A stretch of DNA of 64,000 nucleotides from Nocardioides terrigena (GCF_003047265.1 NZ_PZYY01000007.1:1-64000); one strand, 5' to 3'; positions 18,398 through 27,820 are shown, counted from the first letter of the stretch. Numbers and translations are program-made. The notes: generated by a model not told the origin, from the sequence alone.

Positions 18398-19740
18398 ACG
18401 CGCGCCCTGGTTTCGAGACCCGCGGAGTCGACCAGCTGCTGGTCCGGCGCCTGCAGAGCGAGGTCGGGGAGCGGCGTCAGTGGGCCATTGAGGAGCGACG
18501 CCGCACGGGTCGTCCGGCCCTGCGCGGCGATGACGAGATCCAGCACGGCAAGCAGCTGGTCCAGGCCGTGGTCACCCAGTACGACGGTGGTCTGGTCGAG
18601 GCGGGTCATCAGCCTTTGGCGTGGGAGGTGCGGCAGGACCTCGTTGATGCCTTGGAGGCGCGCCTGTTCGGGGCGGGCAGCCTGCAGCAGCTGCTCGAGG
18701 ACCCCGAGATCGAGAACATCGATGTGAATGGCTTCCGGCACGTGTTCGTGGAGTACGCGGACGGGAGCACCGCGAAGTTGCCTCCGGTGACTTCGTCTGA
18801 TGAGGACCTGAACGAGACGATCCAAACGCTTGCCGCGCACGAGGGTCTATCTGCACGGGCGTTCGACGTGGCCAATCCGCGGGTGAACCTGCGGCTGCCG
18901 GACGGGTCGCGGCTGTACGCGGTAATGGCGGTGTCGGGGATCGGGACGTTGGTCTCGATCCGCAAGCACCGGTACGCCAAGATGCGGCTGAAGGACCAGG
19001 TGGCGCTGGGCAGCATGGACCAGGACCTGGCCGACTTCCTGGGTTCCATGGTCCGGGCCCGGAAGAACGTGATGATCGCCGGGGCCGTGTCGGCGGGGAA
19101 GACGTCCCTGCTGCGGGCCATGGCGGCCGAGATCGACCCTGCCGAACGGCTGATCACCGTGGAGCGGTCTTTGGAACTCGGCCTACATGAGGACATTGAT
19201 CGGCACCCCAACTGTGCGCCGTTGGAGGAGCGGCTCCCGAACGCGGAGGGGGTGGGGGCGGTGACGATGGCCGATCTGGTCCGCGACTCGCTGCGGTTGA
19301 ACCCGTCGCGGGTGATCGTGGGTGAGGTGCTGGGCGACGAGGTCGTGACGATGCTGAACGCGATGATGCAGGGCAACGACGGTTCGCTGTCCACCATCCA
19401 CGCCAATTCCTCGGTCGACGTGGTCCACAAGATCACCACCTATGCCCTCCAGGCGCCGGAGAAGCTGCCTGTCGAGGCCACCACCCGCCTGGTGGCCGGT
19501 GCTTTGGACTTCATCGTCTTCATCAGACGACTCCGCACCGCAACGGGTGGGCAGCGGAGGGTGGTCGAGTCGGTGCGCGAGGTGGCGGGTGCCGATGAGT
19601 ACGGGCTGAAGACCAATGAGATCTGGGGCTATGACGCGGATGGTCGGGTTGCTCGACGCGCCGCGGTGCAGATTATGTGCGAGAACGACCTTGTCGACGC
19701 CGGGTGGAACCCGGGGCCGTCCGCCGGGGGCTGGGCATGA
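18394..19740 (+). CDS. cpaF: CpaF/TadA secretion ATPase for Flp pilus
   Basis: A 448-aa hexameric motor ATPase of the VirB11/T2SS family that drives pilin polymerisation. Walker A is GAVSAGKTS (residues 230-238); the Asp-box LITVERSLELGLHED, Walker B VIVGEVLGDEVVTML and His-box GSLSTIHANSS are intact. It begins at a GTG in a GTGA overlap with tadZ and ends in an ATGA overlap with tadB. Confidence 0.93.
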   Translation: MNARPGFETRGVDQLLVRRLQSEVGERRQWAIEERRRTGRPALRGDDEIQHGKQLVQAVVTQYDGGLVEAGHQPLAWEVRQDLVDALEARLFGAGSLQQLLEDPEIENIDVNGFRHVFVEYADGSTAKLPPVTSSDEDLNETIQTLAAHEGLSARAFDVANPRVNLRLPDGSRLYAVMAVSGIGTLVSIRKHRYAKMRLKDQVALGSMDQDLADFLGSMVRARKNVMIAGAVSAGKTSLLRAMAAEIDPAERLITVERSLELGLHEDIDRHPNCAPLEERLPNAEGVGAVTMADLVRDSLRLNPSRVIVGEVLGDEVVTMLNAMMQGNDGSLSTIHANSSVDVVHKITTYALQAPEKLPVEATTRLVAGALDFIVFIRRLRTATGGQRRVVESVREVAGADEYGLKTNEIWGYDADGRVARRAAVQIMCENDLVDAGWNPGPSAGGWA

Positions 19741-20621
19741 TGGCGCTGTTCTTGCTCCTCGTTGTGGCTGCCCTGCTCGGTTGCCTCGGACTGGTCCGTC
19801 TCTTGAGGGGGCGATCGCTGCTTCCAAGACGCCGCATCACCCCGGCGGCACGCAGCCTGCCCACGGCCGACCTCCGACTGGGCGGGATCGCTCTCCTGGC
19901 CGGTGCCGTTGTGGCCCTGTTGACCCGCTGGCCGGTCGCCGGGGCCGTGGCCACGGCCGTGGTGTTCCTGTGGCCGAAGATCTCCGGCTCCGGCTCCACC
20001 GAACGCGCCGGGGTTGCGAAGATCGAGGCCATCGCGGCTTGGACGGAATCCTTGCGAGACACCGCGACCGCGGCCTCCGGGTTGGAGTACGCCATCCCGG
20101 CTACTCTCGACGGCACTCCGCCGCTGCTGGAGCGACCGTTGCGGGATCTGGTGCACCGCCTGGGTGCCCGGGTGCCGCTCCCAGAGGCGCTGGCGCTGTT
20201 CGCCGACGATGTCGATGATCCGGGCGCGGACCTGGTGGTGGCGGCGTTGTCCCTCAACGCGCGCCAGCGCGCCGGCAGCTTGTCCCGGGTGCTCACGGCT
20301 CTGGCGACCAGCACGCGCAGCGAGCTCGAGCAACGCCGTACGGTGCTGCACGAACGCAACTCGCTGCGGCGCCAGTCCCAGCAGGTCGCCGGCATCTTGT
20401 TGGCCTTCGCAGCGGTCACGGTCGTGGTCGCGCCCGGATGGGTGGCGCCGTACGGGACCGCGGTGGGGCAGGTCATCCTGGCCGCCATCGCCGCCGCCTA
20501 CCTCGCACTGCTGGTCCGGCTGCGTCATCTGGCCGCCCCGGAACCCCAGCCCCGGTTCCTCGGCGAGCCCGGGGTCGTCACCGAGATGGCCTCCTACAAG
20601 CCGCGGGTCGTCGGGTCATGA
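19737..20621 (+). CDS. tadB: TadB-like membrane platform protein (T2SS F domain)
   Basis: A 294-aa protein with an N-terminal membrane helix, more helices at about residues 60-90 and a C-terminal pair (LAFAAVTVVVAPGWVAP, AAIAAAYLALLVRL). The cytoplasmic part AWTESLRDTATAASGLEYAI is a T2SS-F signature. In Flp pili, TadB and TadC form the inner-membrane platform moved by CpaF. The start is at one of two consecutive ATGs at the cpaF stop. Confidence 0.86.
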   Translation: MMALFLLLVVAALLGCLGLVRLLRGRSLLPRRRITPAARSLPTADLRLGGIALLAGAVVALLTRWPVAGAVATAVVFLWPKISGSGSTERAGVAKIEAIAAWTESLRDTATAASGLEYAIPATLDGTPPLLERPLRDLVHRLGARVPLPEALALFADDVDDPGADLVVAALSLNARQRAGSLSRVLTALATSTRSELEQRRTVLHERNSLRRQSQQVAGILLAFAAVTVVVAPGWVAPYGTAVGQVILAAIAAAYLALLVRLRHLAAPEPQPRFLGEPGVVTEMASYKPRVVGS

Positions 20622-21544
20622 CGAGCCTGACGGGGCTGAGCGGGGTGGTGCTGCTGGCCGCCCTGGCGGGGCTCGGTATCGCCAGGTTGTACCTGCTCGC
20701 GGTGCCGCCGACCCCGGATCTGGTGGCCCAGACTGCCCGGTGGGAGCACGAGCGTGCCCGGGCGGGGCGTCGCGCCCACCGGGACAGTAATCGCGCGCGC
20801 GGACCGCTCGAGCGGGCGGCTGGGTCAGTGGCCGAGCAGCTGCGGGACCGCCGCGGCAGGCAGCTGCTCGGGTTCGAACGCGACCTGGCGGTCGCCGGAC
20901 ACACGTTGGAGGAGTGGCTGACAAAGACCCTCGGGGTGGCGGTGGCCGGACTGCTGGCGCCCTTCGTCTTGTGGGTCCTGGTGCGTGCTCTCGAGCTGGG
21001 GATCCCGATTGCTGTGGCTCCTGTGGTGGGGCTGCTCTTGTCGGTCCTGATGGTGGCGTTGTCGATCGTCGACCTCCGCGCAGCGGCGGGCCGCGAGCGC
21101 GAGGACTTCCGTCGGGCTCTGGCCATCTACCTCGATCTGGTCGTGATGTCGATGGAGGCCGGGCGCGGGCACGCCGAGGCACAGCCGGCCGCGGCTGGGA
21201 TAGGCACGGGACGCGCTTTCCTCGAGCTGCGGGACGCGGTCGAGGGCGCACGGGTCAGCGGAGTCACGGCGTGGGAGGCGTTGGGCCGGCTGGGCGAGCG
21301 GTACGGCATCGGTGAGCTCGTTGAGCTCCGCAGCACCCTCAACCTCGCCAACGAGGAAGGCGGCCGGATCCGGGCCACCCTCATCGCCCGCGCGGAGACC
21401 ATGCGCGATGCCCGACTGGCCGATGCCCGCGCACGGGCGGACCAGGCGACCGAGTCCATGAAGTACAACCTCATCCTCATGGCCAGCGTGGGCGTGCTGT
21501 ACATCCTCGCGCCCCGACTTCTGTACCTGATCACCTCCACCTGA
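20618..21544 (+). CDS. tadC: TadC-like membrane platform protein (T2SS F domain)
   Basis: A 308-aa protein started in an ATGA overlap with tadB. It has an N-terminal helix, two central helices (AVAGLLAPFVLWVLVRAL, IAVAPVVGLLLSVLMVAL) and a C-terminal one. The F-domain motifs YLDLVVMSMEAGRGHAEA and LRSTLNLANEEGGRIRATL are plain. It completes the platform with TadB and ends 33 bases before the pilin gene. Confidence 0.88.
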   Translation: MTSLTGLSGVVLLAALAGLGIARLYLLAVPPTPDLVAQTARWEHERARAGRRAHRDSNRARGPLERAAGSVAEQLRDRRGRQLLGFERDLAVAGHTLEEWLTKTLGVAVAGLLAPFVLWVLVRALELGIPIAVAPVVGLLLSVLMVALSIVDLRAAAGREREDFRRALAIYLDLVVMSMEAGRGHAEAQPAAAGIGTGRAFLELRDAVEGARVSGVTAWEALGRLGERYGIGELVELRSTLNLANEEGGRIRATLIARAETMRDARLADARARADQATESMKYNLILMASVGVLYILAPRLLYLITST

Positions 21545-21577
21545 CGGGGCACCCTCACGACACAAAGGAGCAGCACG

Positions 21578-21784
21578 ATGACAGAACTAGCGGGGACCCT
21601 CGCCTGGATCCAGGCGACCCGACACCACCTGGTCGCCCGGCACGCTCAAGCACGCGACGAACGCGGCGCGACGGCAGTGGAGTGGCTGCTCATCATCATC
21701 GCCGCCGTCGGGATCTGCGCCGCCGTGGCGCTGGCGGTGAAGACGTACGTCGACACGCAGAGCGGGAAGCTCAACGGCGGCTGA
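21578..21784 (+). CDS. flp: Flp-family type IVb pilin
   Basis: A 68-aa prepilin, the main filament subunit. A hydrophilic leader ends ARDERG, and cleavage after Gly30 would leave ATAVEWLLIIIAAVGICAAV, with Glu at +5 as in all class III prepilins. AAAGGAG lies 10 bases before the ATG, which is one of the best ribosome sites in the operon and fits a highly expressed subunit. No prepilin peptidase gene is in the window; the host or the missing part of the element would have to supply it. Confidence 0.88.
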   Translation: MTELAGTLAWIQATRHHLVARHAQARDERGATAVEWLLIIIAAVGICAAVALAVKTYVDTQSGKLNGG

Positions 21785-21786
21785 CC

Positions 21787-22248
21787 ATGCCCACCACGCA
21801 ACTCAGGGGGAGGCCCACCGCGGTGGCCCCGATCGGGTCCCCGGGGAGCCGGGTTCGTGCCTGCGGAGCGCGCCTCTCGCGCCGCCGCGGGGATCGGGGT
21901 GCTGCGGCGGTGGAGTTCCTCCTCACCGCACCGCTGCTGATGTTGATGTGCCTGCTGTTGATCCAGTGGGCTGTTCGCGCAGAGGCCGCCCGCGTGATCA
22001 ACGCTGCCGCCCGTGAGGGGGCGGTAGCGACGGCAAGCTGGGACGGCACCGAGTCCGCGGGCCGCGAGACCGCGTTGGACTACCTCGCCGATCTCGACCC
22101 CCAGGTCACTCACCGCGCCGCCACCGCTACGCGCGGTCCGACGGCGGCGACCGTGACCGTGAGCGGCAATGTGCTGAGCCTCGTTCCTGGTGTCGACCTG
22201 CACGTCTCGGCGACCGCTACGGTCCCCACCGAACGGTTCGTCCCGTGA
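21787..22248 (+). CDS. TadE-like minor pilin
   Basis: A 153-aa protein with a class III-type motif (RRGDRG, then AAAVEFLLTAPLLMLM, Glu at +5) and a C-terminal beta-rich domain. The start ATG lies 2 bases after the flp stop; the part of the frame upstream of it is shadow sequence. Minor pseudopilins of this type are thought to prime or cap the filament. Confidence 0.82.
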   Translation: MPTTQLRGRPTAVAPIGSPGSRVRACGARLSRRRGDRGAAAVEFLLTAPLLMLMCLLLIQWAVRAEAARVINAAAREGAVATASWDGTESAGRETALDYLADLDPQVTHRAATATRGPTAATVTVSGNVLSLVPGVDLHVSATATVPTERFVP

Positions 22249-22718
22249 CACACGCCATCACATCCCCTGCGAGCCCGTCCGTGCCGGTGCCGGTGCTGCC
22301 TCGACGTCCCCGTCGAGGCGACGAGCGCGGCGCCGCAGCGGTGGAGCTGTTGTTGATGACGCCGTTGCTGATGGTGTTCGTGCTGGTCGTGGTGGCGGGC
22401 GGCCGGTATACCGACGCCCGCGGGCAGGTCAACGACGCGGCCTACGCGGCAGCCCGAGCTGCCTCCCTTCAACAAGGTCTCGAGTCCGGCCAGGTGGCGG
22501 GACGAGCGGCCGCGGCCGAGGCGCTGGCGTCGCGGGGCAGGGCCTGCGTGCGACTCCAGGTCAGCTTCGCCGGCACCGACTTCCGGCCAGGCGGCCACGT
22601 CGCGGCGACCGTGACGTGCTATGTCGACCTCCGCGACGTGGCCGGCTTCGGCATTCCCAGCACCAAGGTGTTCCGCGCCGACGCCGTGGTCCCCATCGAA
22701 CGGCACCGAGACCTATGA
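22245..22718 (+). CDS. TadE-like minor pilin, second copy
   Basis: A 157-aa protein from a GTG in a GTGA overlap with the previous gene. It has the same layout: RRGDERG, then AAAVELLLMTPLLMVF with Glu at +5, then a helix AAYAAARAASLQQGLESGQVAG and a C-terminal beta-rich domain with two Cys (ACVRLQ, VTCYVDL) that may form a disulfide. Confidence 0.82.
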   Translation: MTHAITSPASPSVPVPVLPRRPRRGDERGAAAVELLLMTPLLMVFVLVVVAGGRYTDARGQVNDAAYAAARAASLQQGLESGQVAGRAAAAEALASRGRACVRLQVSFAGTDFRPGGHVAATVTCYVDLRDVAGFGIPSTKVFRADAVVPIERHRDL

Positions 22719-23125
22719 GCCGCGCGACGCGGGCCAGGGACGAGCGCGGAGTTGCCGCCGTGTGGACCTTGCTGTCCGCGGCCAGCGTCTTCGTGCTGCT
22801 GCTCGGGCTCGTGTTCGATGGCGGGAACGTGATTGATGCCCGGTTGGAGGCCAAGCGGGCCGCCGAGCAGGCCGCGCGTGCCGGTGCCGACGAGCTGCGC
22901 GGAACCCGATCAGGCGTCGAGAGCGTCGACGGGGAGACCGCCGCGGCCCGGGCCCAGGAGATCCTGCGAAGGGCTGGATGGTCGGGAACGGTGCAGGTCC
23001 GGGGACTCCAGGTGCGGGTGACCGCCACTGGCGGGGAACCGACCGTGTTCCTGGGGGTCCTGGGTATTCACCGTCTGCCCGTCAACGAGACGGGGTCGGC
23101 GACCGCGATCACCGGGCCTCCGTGA
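22715..23125 (+). CDS. TadG-like pilus assembly protein
   Basis: A 136-aa protein begun in an ATGA overlap. It has ARDERG, VAAVWTLLSAASVFVLLLGLVF and the segment RLEAKRAAEQAARAGADELRG, as in the N-terminal TadG/Rv3654c-type region. Unlike its two neighbours it has Trp rather than Glu at +5, so processing may differ. It ends the compact pilus operon. Confidence 0.75.
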   Translation: MSRATRARDERGVAAVWTLLSAASVFVLLLGLVFDGGNVIDARLEAKRAAEQAARAGADELRGTRSGVESVDGETAAARAQEILRRAGWSGTVQVRGLQVRVTATGGEPTVFLGVLGIHRLPVNETGSATAITGPP

Positions 23126-23222
23126 ACGCGTGGGGCAATCGCAGGGACGCGTCAGGAGGAGGACGGGCTGAGCCGCTTGTAGTGGCTGGGGACGGCCGGG
23201 GGAGCGAAGGGAGGAAGACACC

Positions 23223-26200
23223 ATGGTGAAGTGGGTCCGCGCAGCAGGCGCCCTGTTGGTACTGGCGGCGCTTCTGGTCGGAGTGCCGCTCGTGCTGGTG
23301 TTGTGGGTGGGTAACCCGTACCCCCCGGGTGGCTTTGCGGCACTGGGGCTGCTGTCCGATGCGGCCGTCCTTGGCGTGCTCGCCGTCCTCGCCTGGTTGT
23401 TCTGGGCCCAGCTGGCTGCGTGCGTGCTGTGGGAGATCCCGGCAGCTCTCCGCGGCGTGCCGGCCGCCAGGTTGCCGATCGTCACCGGTGGGCAGCAGCG
23501 ACTGATCCGGGCTCTCGTGCACAGTGCGGTCGCGGCCGGGGTGACCGGCGCGGCGCTCGCCTCGGGTGGCCTCCCCGCCGACGGCAGCCCTCCCGCGGCT
23601 GGCACGACCGCCGTTCCCAGTTCAGCTCATGGTCCCTCTCTGCTCCAGACAGCTCATCCGACGGAGCCCTCCCTGGCGTCATCGGCAACGGACCGTGGGC
23701 CGGCGAGGCCACCTGCTTCTCCCGGCACGGCAGACGCCGACGCCTCGCCGACAAGCCAGGTCACCACCGTGATCGTTACCACGGGCGACACGCTGTGGGG
23801 GCTCGCCGAACGTCACTTGGGGGCGGGGGAGCGGTGGCGCGAGATCGCGGACCTGAACCTGGGGCGGGACATGGGTGACGGCGTCTTCTCGACGGTCGAG
23901 ACCCTGCAGGCGGGCTGGAGCCTTTACCTCCCCGTTGACCCGCCGAAGGGACACGCCCCGTTCGCAACGAGCGCTGACCCCCCAGCCGTGGAGCCCACCC
24001 CCACCGCGGCCGAAGGCACGGCACCACCTAACAGGGTGGAGGTACAGCCCGGGGACAGTCTGTGGCGTCTCGCCGAGGACCACCTCGAGGACCCGAACCG
24101 GTGGGTAGAGCTGTACCAGGCCAACCGGGCGCTGATCGGCGACGACCCCGACGTCATCATCCCTGGCCAGTCCCTACGGCTAGCCAGCCCGACTGCCGGG
24201 GCGGCGACCGGTGGACTGGACGCCCGGCCGTCCCGGTCGGACGAGCGCACCCCGGAGAGCACCGACGCCGGGAAGGCCCGACAGGGGCACCAGCAGATCA
24301 CCGGGTCGGACGCTGACTCCTCGACGGGGCGAGACGGGGATTCGAGTGCGGCCCCGTCGGCGGCGTCCGACGACGCCAGTGGGTCCGAGGGCTCGAGCGA
24401 GGCTGCCGGCGACACGCATGCGGCCCCTGCTGCGGGCGAGCGCGGGGACGATCGTGGGGTCACAGCACTGCGGGCGGTTCTGGCGTCCGCCGTATGCCTC
24501 TCGGGTGGCGCGCTGGCGATGCTGCTGATGTTGCGGCGCCGACAGTTCCGCGAGCGTCGCTCCGGACGTGCCATCGCGGCCACGCCACCGGGCCTGGTCG
24601 GCGTCGAGCGGACGATCGTCGAGGCCGGAGCCGAGACGATGGAGACAACCGAGTTCATCGACCTTGCCCTCCGGCACCTGGCCGCCTCACAGCGGATCGC
24701 AGGCCGCGAGCTGCCGAACCTGGGGGCTGCGGTCATCGGGGCCGACGAGCTGTCGGTGCTGTTCGTCGCCCCGGCCGACGGGGGACCGCCCGAGGGGTGG
24801 GACGCCACCGACGACAACGCGACATGGACGCTCCCACGCCAGACCATCCTGGAGCCGGAGCTGCGCACCCAGCCCGCCCCCTACCCCGCGCTCGTCTCGG
24901 TCGGCCTCGACGAGGACGAACGGACCTGGCTGCTCGACCTGGAAGCCATCGGCGTGGTCGGGGTGGCCGGTCCCGGTGCCGTGGTCGAGGACATGGTGCG
25001 GTTCTGGGTGGCCGAGCTTGCCCTGAACGCCTGGGCGGAGGGCACGGAGGTGCTCCTCACAGACGGCTTCGCGACCGAGACCACCGGCCTCAACCCGACC
25101 CGGCTCCGCGTCCTGGACGACGACCCGGCCCGGCGACTCGGCCTCCGGGTCGCAAGGGATGCGGCCGAAGCCGCGGACAACCTCGGGAAGGAACTCCTGG
25201 ACCTGCGCAGGGACGCGATGGTCGCAGACAGCACCGGGCCCGTCGTCCTGATCGTGCACGGCCAGCCCGGCGCCGACCTGGTCGACGCGGCCGGCGGTCG
25301 CGACCGGTCTCGGCTCATCGTGGTCCACCACGACACGGCGCGGGACGTGCCGCCGGTGATCGACCTGACCGACGGTGGACTTGCATACCTGCCCGCGTGG
25401 GGAGTGACGCTGCAGCCGTCCACGCTGCCGACTGACGAGGCCGCGGCCATGGCCGAGCTGATGGCCTCCCTGCGGGGGGTAGAGGACCAACCGATGCCGC
25501 CGGCGACGCAGGACTCCCCTGTAGCCCAGTTCATGTCGGTCGATGGCTCCCTCCGATCTGAGTTCACGCAGCCGCGCTCCGCCACGGGCGGAACGGGCGG
25601 GTCCATGCTCCCCGAACCAGACGAGAAGTATCTGTCCGCGGCCGCGACGACCGTGGAAGATCTGGAGGCGCTCGCTCCCGACGTCCCCCCGTCGGTGCGA
25701 TCGGAGATCGAGGCGCTCGACCCGGGGCTCGACGCCGATGTGGCCGCCTGGACCGATCCCGACGCACGGCGCCCTCGTGTCCAGGTGTTGGGCCCGGTGG
25801 CGGTCGAGGCGTGGGGTGCCCGCCCCGAGGAGATCGCCAACCTCGGCGGCACCACGGAGTTCATCGTCTTCCTCGCCTGCCAAGACCACGGCGTCACGCC
25901 CGAGCGAGCGGCCGTCGCACTCGGATGGAGCGAGGCCACCGTGCACAATCGGGCGCGCGACGCCCGCCGGCTCCTCGGAGACCGACCCGACGGGGAGCCC
26001 TGGCTGCCGGATGCCAGCAAGACTGACGCCGCCAGACAGCGCGGGGTAGCAACCTACGAGCTGCATCCCCAGATCCTGGTGGCCGCCGACCTCTTTCGTC
26101 GCCTCCGGGCCCGCGGCCAAGCACGAGGTGCGGACGGTCTCAACGACATGATCGAAGCCCTCTCTCTGGTGAGCGGTCGCCCCTTCGACCAACTCCGCAG

Positions 26201-26516
26201 GAGAGGCTACGGATGGCTAGCCGAAACCCCGCTGGACCACTACCTCAGCCACGCGGTCGTCGACCTCGCCCACCTCATCGTCAACCGCACGCTCGCGGAC
26301 GGTGACACCGTGACCGCCCGGTGGGCCTGCCAGGTCGCCATCACGGCCGCGCCGGACGAGGACAAACCTCGACTGGACCTGGCGGCTGTCGACGAAGCCG
26401 ACGGTGTCGGAACTGCTGACGAAACGGTCACGGACCAGGTCATCGATCGCGTAGACGCCGACCCCACCCCCCGAACGGAGCAGATACTCGAACAACGCCG
26501 GTGGCTGGCAAGCTAG
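23223..26516 (+). CDS. Membrane LysM / BTAD-like regulatory protein
   Basis: A 1097-aa protein with an unusual mix of domains. Three N-terminal hydrophobic segments come first, then a Ser/Pro linker and two LysM-like repeats (VIVTTGDTLWGLAERHLG, about 180-240; VEVQPGDSLWRLAEDHLE, about 269-321). An acidic low-complexity stretch and a fourth membrane helix (about 413-435) follow, then a long cytoplasmic part. The C terminus has a winged-helix/BTAD arrangement as in SARP-type proteins: VQVLGPVAVEAWG, HNRARDARRLLGD, then helical repeats to the end. It could sense cell wall outside and signal inside. It lies 97 bases after the pilus operon, and similar LysM-BTAD proteins are seen near such clusters in actinobacteria. 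Confidence 0.78.
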   Translation: MVKWVRAAGALLVLAALLVGVPLVLVLWVGNPYPPGGFAALGLLSDAAVLGVLAVLAWLFWAQLAACVLWEIPAALRGVPAARLPIVTGGQQRLIRALVHSAVAAGVTGAALASGGLPADGSPPAAGTTAVPSSAHGPSLLQTAHPTEPSLASSATDRGPARPPASPGTADADASPTSQVTTVIVTTGDTLWGLAERHLGAGERWREIADLNLGRDMGDGVFSTVETLQAGWSLYLPVDPPKGHAPFATSADPPAVEPTPTAAEGTAPPNRVEVQPGDSLWRLAEDHLEDPNRWVELYQANRALIGDDPDVIIPGQSLRLASPTAGAATGGLDARPSRSDERTPESTDAGKARQGHQQITGSDADSSTGRDGDSSAAPSAASDDASGSEGSSEAAGDTHAAPAAGERGDDRGVTALRAVLASAVCLSGGALAMLLMLRRRQFRERRSGRAIAATPPGLVGVERTIVEAGAETMETTEFIDLALRHLAASQRIAGRELPNLGAAVIGADELSVLFVAPADGGPPEGWDATDDNATWTLPRQTILEPELRTQPAPYPALVSVGLDEDERTWLLDLEAIGVVGVAGPGAVVEDMVRFWVAELALNAWAEGTEVLLTDGFATETTGLNPTRLRVLDDDPARRLGLRVARDAAEAADNLGKELLDLRRDAMVADSTGPVVLIVHGQPGADLVDAAGGRDRSRLIVVHHDTARDVPPVIDLTDGGLAYLPAWGVTLQPSTLPTDEAAAMAELMASLRGVEDQPMPPATQDSPVAQFMSVDGSLRSEFTQPRSATGGTGGSMLPEPDEKYLSAAATTVEDLEALAPDVPPSVRSEIEALDPGLDADVAAWTDPDARRPRVQVLGPVAVEAWGARPEEIANLGGTTEFIVFLACQDHGVTPERAAVALGWSEATVHNRARDARRLLGDRPDGEPWLPDASKTDAARQRGVATYELHPQILVAADLFRRLRARGQARGADGLNDMIEALSLVSGRPFDQLRRRGYGWLAETPLDHYLSHAVVDLAHLIVNRTLADGDTVTARWACQVAITAAPDEDKPRLDLAAVDEADGVGTADETVTDQVIDRVDADPTPRTEQILEQRRWLAS

Positions 26517-26624
26517 CGTCCGCGCTGCCGTAGGCACCGGTGCCCGCTGGCCGAGCCAGGGGCAACCGCGTGATGCTTCACCAGAAGGCCTGTTGCGGTC
26601 CGCAGCGAGAATGCGAGCCTGGCG

Positions 26625-26646
26625 TCCGGATCTGCCGAGATCCGGA
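26625..26646. repeat. Perfect palindrome TCCGGATCT-GCCG-AGATCCGGA; possible bidirectional terminator
   Basis: Two perfect 9-base arms around GCCG, located between the LysM/BTAD gene and the convergent ynfA-like gene. It may terminate both transcripts. Related sequence recurs at 28310, 29962 (reverse strand) and 47767, which suggests a dispersed element rather than a simple terminator. Confidence 0.55.
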
Positions 26647-26680
26647 TGGCCCGCTGTCGGCTTGTCTGGTTGGCTCGCAG

Positions 26681-27019
26681 TCAGACAGAGGCCCGTGGGG
26701 CGTACATGATGACGGCGACCCCGACGAGGCAGATGAGTGCTCCGGCGATGTCGTAGCGGTCGGGCCGGAATCCGTCAGCGACCATGCCCCAGGCCAGCGA
26801 CCCGGCGACGAAGACTCCGCCGTAGGCGGCGAGGATGCGACCGAAGTTGGCGTCGGGCTGCAGGGTCGCCACGAAGCCGTAGAGGCCAAGGGCAATGACG
26901 CCTGCCCCGATCCAGATCCAGCCCTTGTGTTCGCGCACTCCTTGCCAGACCAGCCAGGCGCCACCGATCTCTGCGACGGCGGCGAGGGCGAAGAGCAGCA
27001 GGGACTTGGCGATGAGCAT
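26681..27019 (-). CDS. YnfA family small membrane protein
   Basis: A 112-aa, four-helix membrane protein of the UPF0060/YnfA family, related to small multidrug-resistance exporters. Signatures include [49 protein letters not shown] and [22 protein letters not shown]. The length is normal. It is the last gene of a leftward cluster with the mercury-type genes, 25 bases past the MerF-like gene, and may be co-transcribed with them. Confidence 0.92.
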   Translation of the reverse strand: MLIAKSLLLFALAAVAEIGGAWLVWQGVREHKGWIWIGAGVIALGLYGFVATLQPDANFGRILAAYGGVFVAGSLAWGMVADGFRPDRYDIAGALICLVGVAVIMYAPRASV

Positions 27020-27044
27020 GCAGGAAGTGTGTCAGCGCTGTTGG

Positions 27045-27338
27045 TCAGGCCCGGTCGGGACCCGTGGTGAGGTCGATGGCCACGGGTCCGGTCGGGGTCG
27101 TGCTGCACGCTGCACCTGAGGCGAGGGCCGCATTCTGGGAGCGACGGCGCAGCAGGACCCCGGCGAGGGCGGCGACTCCGATAACGAGGGCGAACACGAT
27201 TCCGGCAAAGGCGAACGTGGCAACGGTGGCTGCGGCGCCTGCTCCGGCGAGGCCGAGGATGCCGAGGACGGGTGCGGCGCAGCACACGGCGCAGGCTGCG
27301 GCACCGGCGCCGACGAGGTGACGGTCACGCAGGGCCAC
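27045..27338 (-). CDS. MerF-like small mercury transporter
   Basis: A 97-aa protein with two hydrophobic helices. The first region reads AACAVCCAAPVLGILGLAGAG, which resembles the vicinal-Cys helix of MerF/MerT (LVALCCFTPVLVILLG in MerF); the second is FAGIVFALVIGVAALAGVLL followed by RRRS. This fits Hg(II) uptake into the cytoplasm, where MerA would reduce it, but the second Cys pair of MerF is missing and no merA is in the window. The GTG start overlaps the merR stop by one base. MerF assignment is by pattern only. Confidence 0.62.
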   Translation of the reverse strand: MALRDRHLVGAGAAACAVCCAAPVLGILGLAGAGAAATVATFAFAGIVFALVIGVAALAGVLLRRRSQNAALASGAACSTTPTGPVAIDLTTGPDRA

Positions 27339-27820
27339 TAGAGGGTTCCTGTCTGTGTGGGGCGGGTGGTGATCTGGACGAACGGCAGGGGGCAGCACTC
27401 GGTGTTGGCGCAGACAGTGAGGTCGTCGCAGCCCGCATCGAGTGCTGTTTGAAGGTTGTCGCGGATGGTGTGGAGGTCGGCGATGCGGTCCTCGATCTCG
27501 GCCAGTTTCACCTTCGCCTGTGCTTGAAGGCCCGCGTCGGGGCGGCTGCCGTGGCGGTGGCGGCCCATCTCCAGCAGGTCGGCGACCTCGTCGAGGGTGA
27601 ACCCGAGCCGCTGGGCGGCCTTGATGACGCGCAGGACGGTGACGGCCTCGGTCGGGTAGAGCCGGTGCCCGCCCGGGCTGCGGCTGGGTTCGGCGAGGAG
27701 GCCTCGGCGTTCGTAGTAGCGCAGCGTCTCGCGGTTCACGCCTGCCGCCTCGGCAACCTGCCCAGCCCGGAGCCCCTGAGGCGCCTCGGGCTCAGCGGAG
27801 GGGGAATGGGTGACCGTCAT
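27338..27820 (-). CDS. MerR-family metal-responsive regulator
   Basis: A 160-aa regulator. The winged HTH is LRAGQVAEAAGVNRETLRYYERRGLL followed by RSPGGHRLYPTEAVTVLRVI; a dimerisation helix follows (AQAKVKLAEIEDRIADLHTIRDNL). The C-terminal loop CDDLTVCANTECCPLPF has Cys spacing that fits a soft-metal (mercury-type) MerR sensor. The ATG is in an ATGA overlap with the preceding gene; the frame upstream of it is not used. It probably controls its own operon through the 19-base-spacer promoter at 28220-28250. Confidence 0.85.
   Translation of the reverse strand: MTVTHSPSAEPEAPQGLRAGQVAEAAGVNRETLRYYERRGLLAEPSRSPGGHRLYPTEAVTVLRVIKAAQRLGFTLDEVADLLEMGRHRHGSRPDAGLQAQAKVKLAEIEDRIADLHTIRDNLQTALDAGCDDLTVCANTECCPLPFVQITTRPTQTGTL

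Noticed and set aside
16759..18840. A 693-aa open frame on the minus strand across the CpaB/TadZ/CpaF genes
   Set aside because: It has Arg/Pro/His-rich shadow composition and opposes three well-supported overlapping pilus genes. Long antisense frames are normal at this GC content.
24687..26192. Long minus-strand frame inside the LysM/BTAD gene
   Set aside because: Composition is that of a codon-position shadow; no motif or ribosome site.
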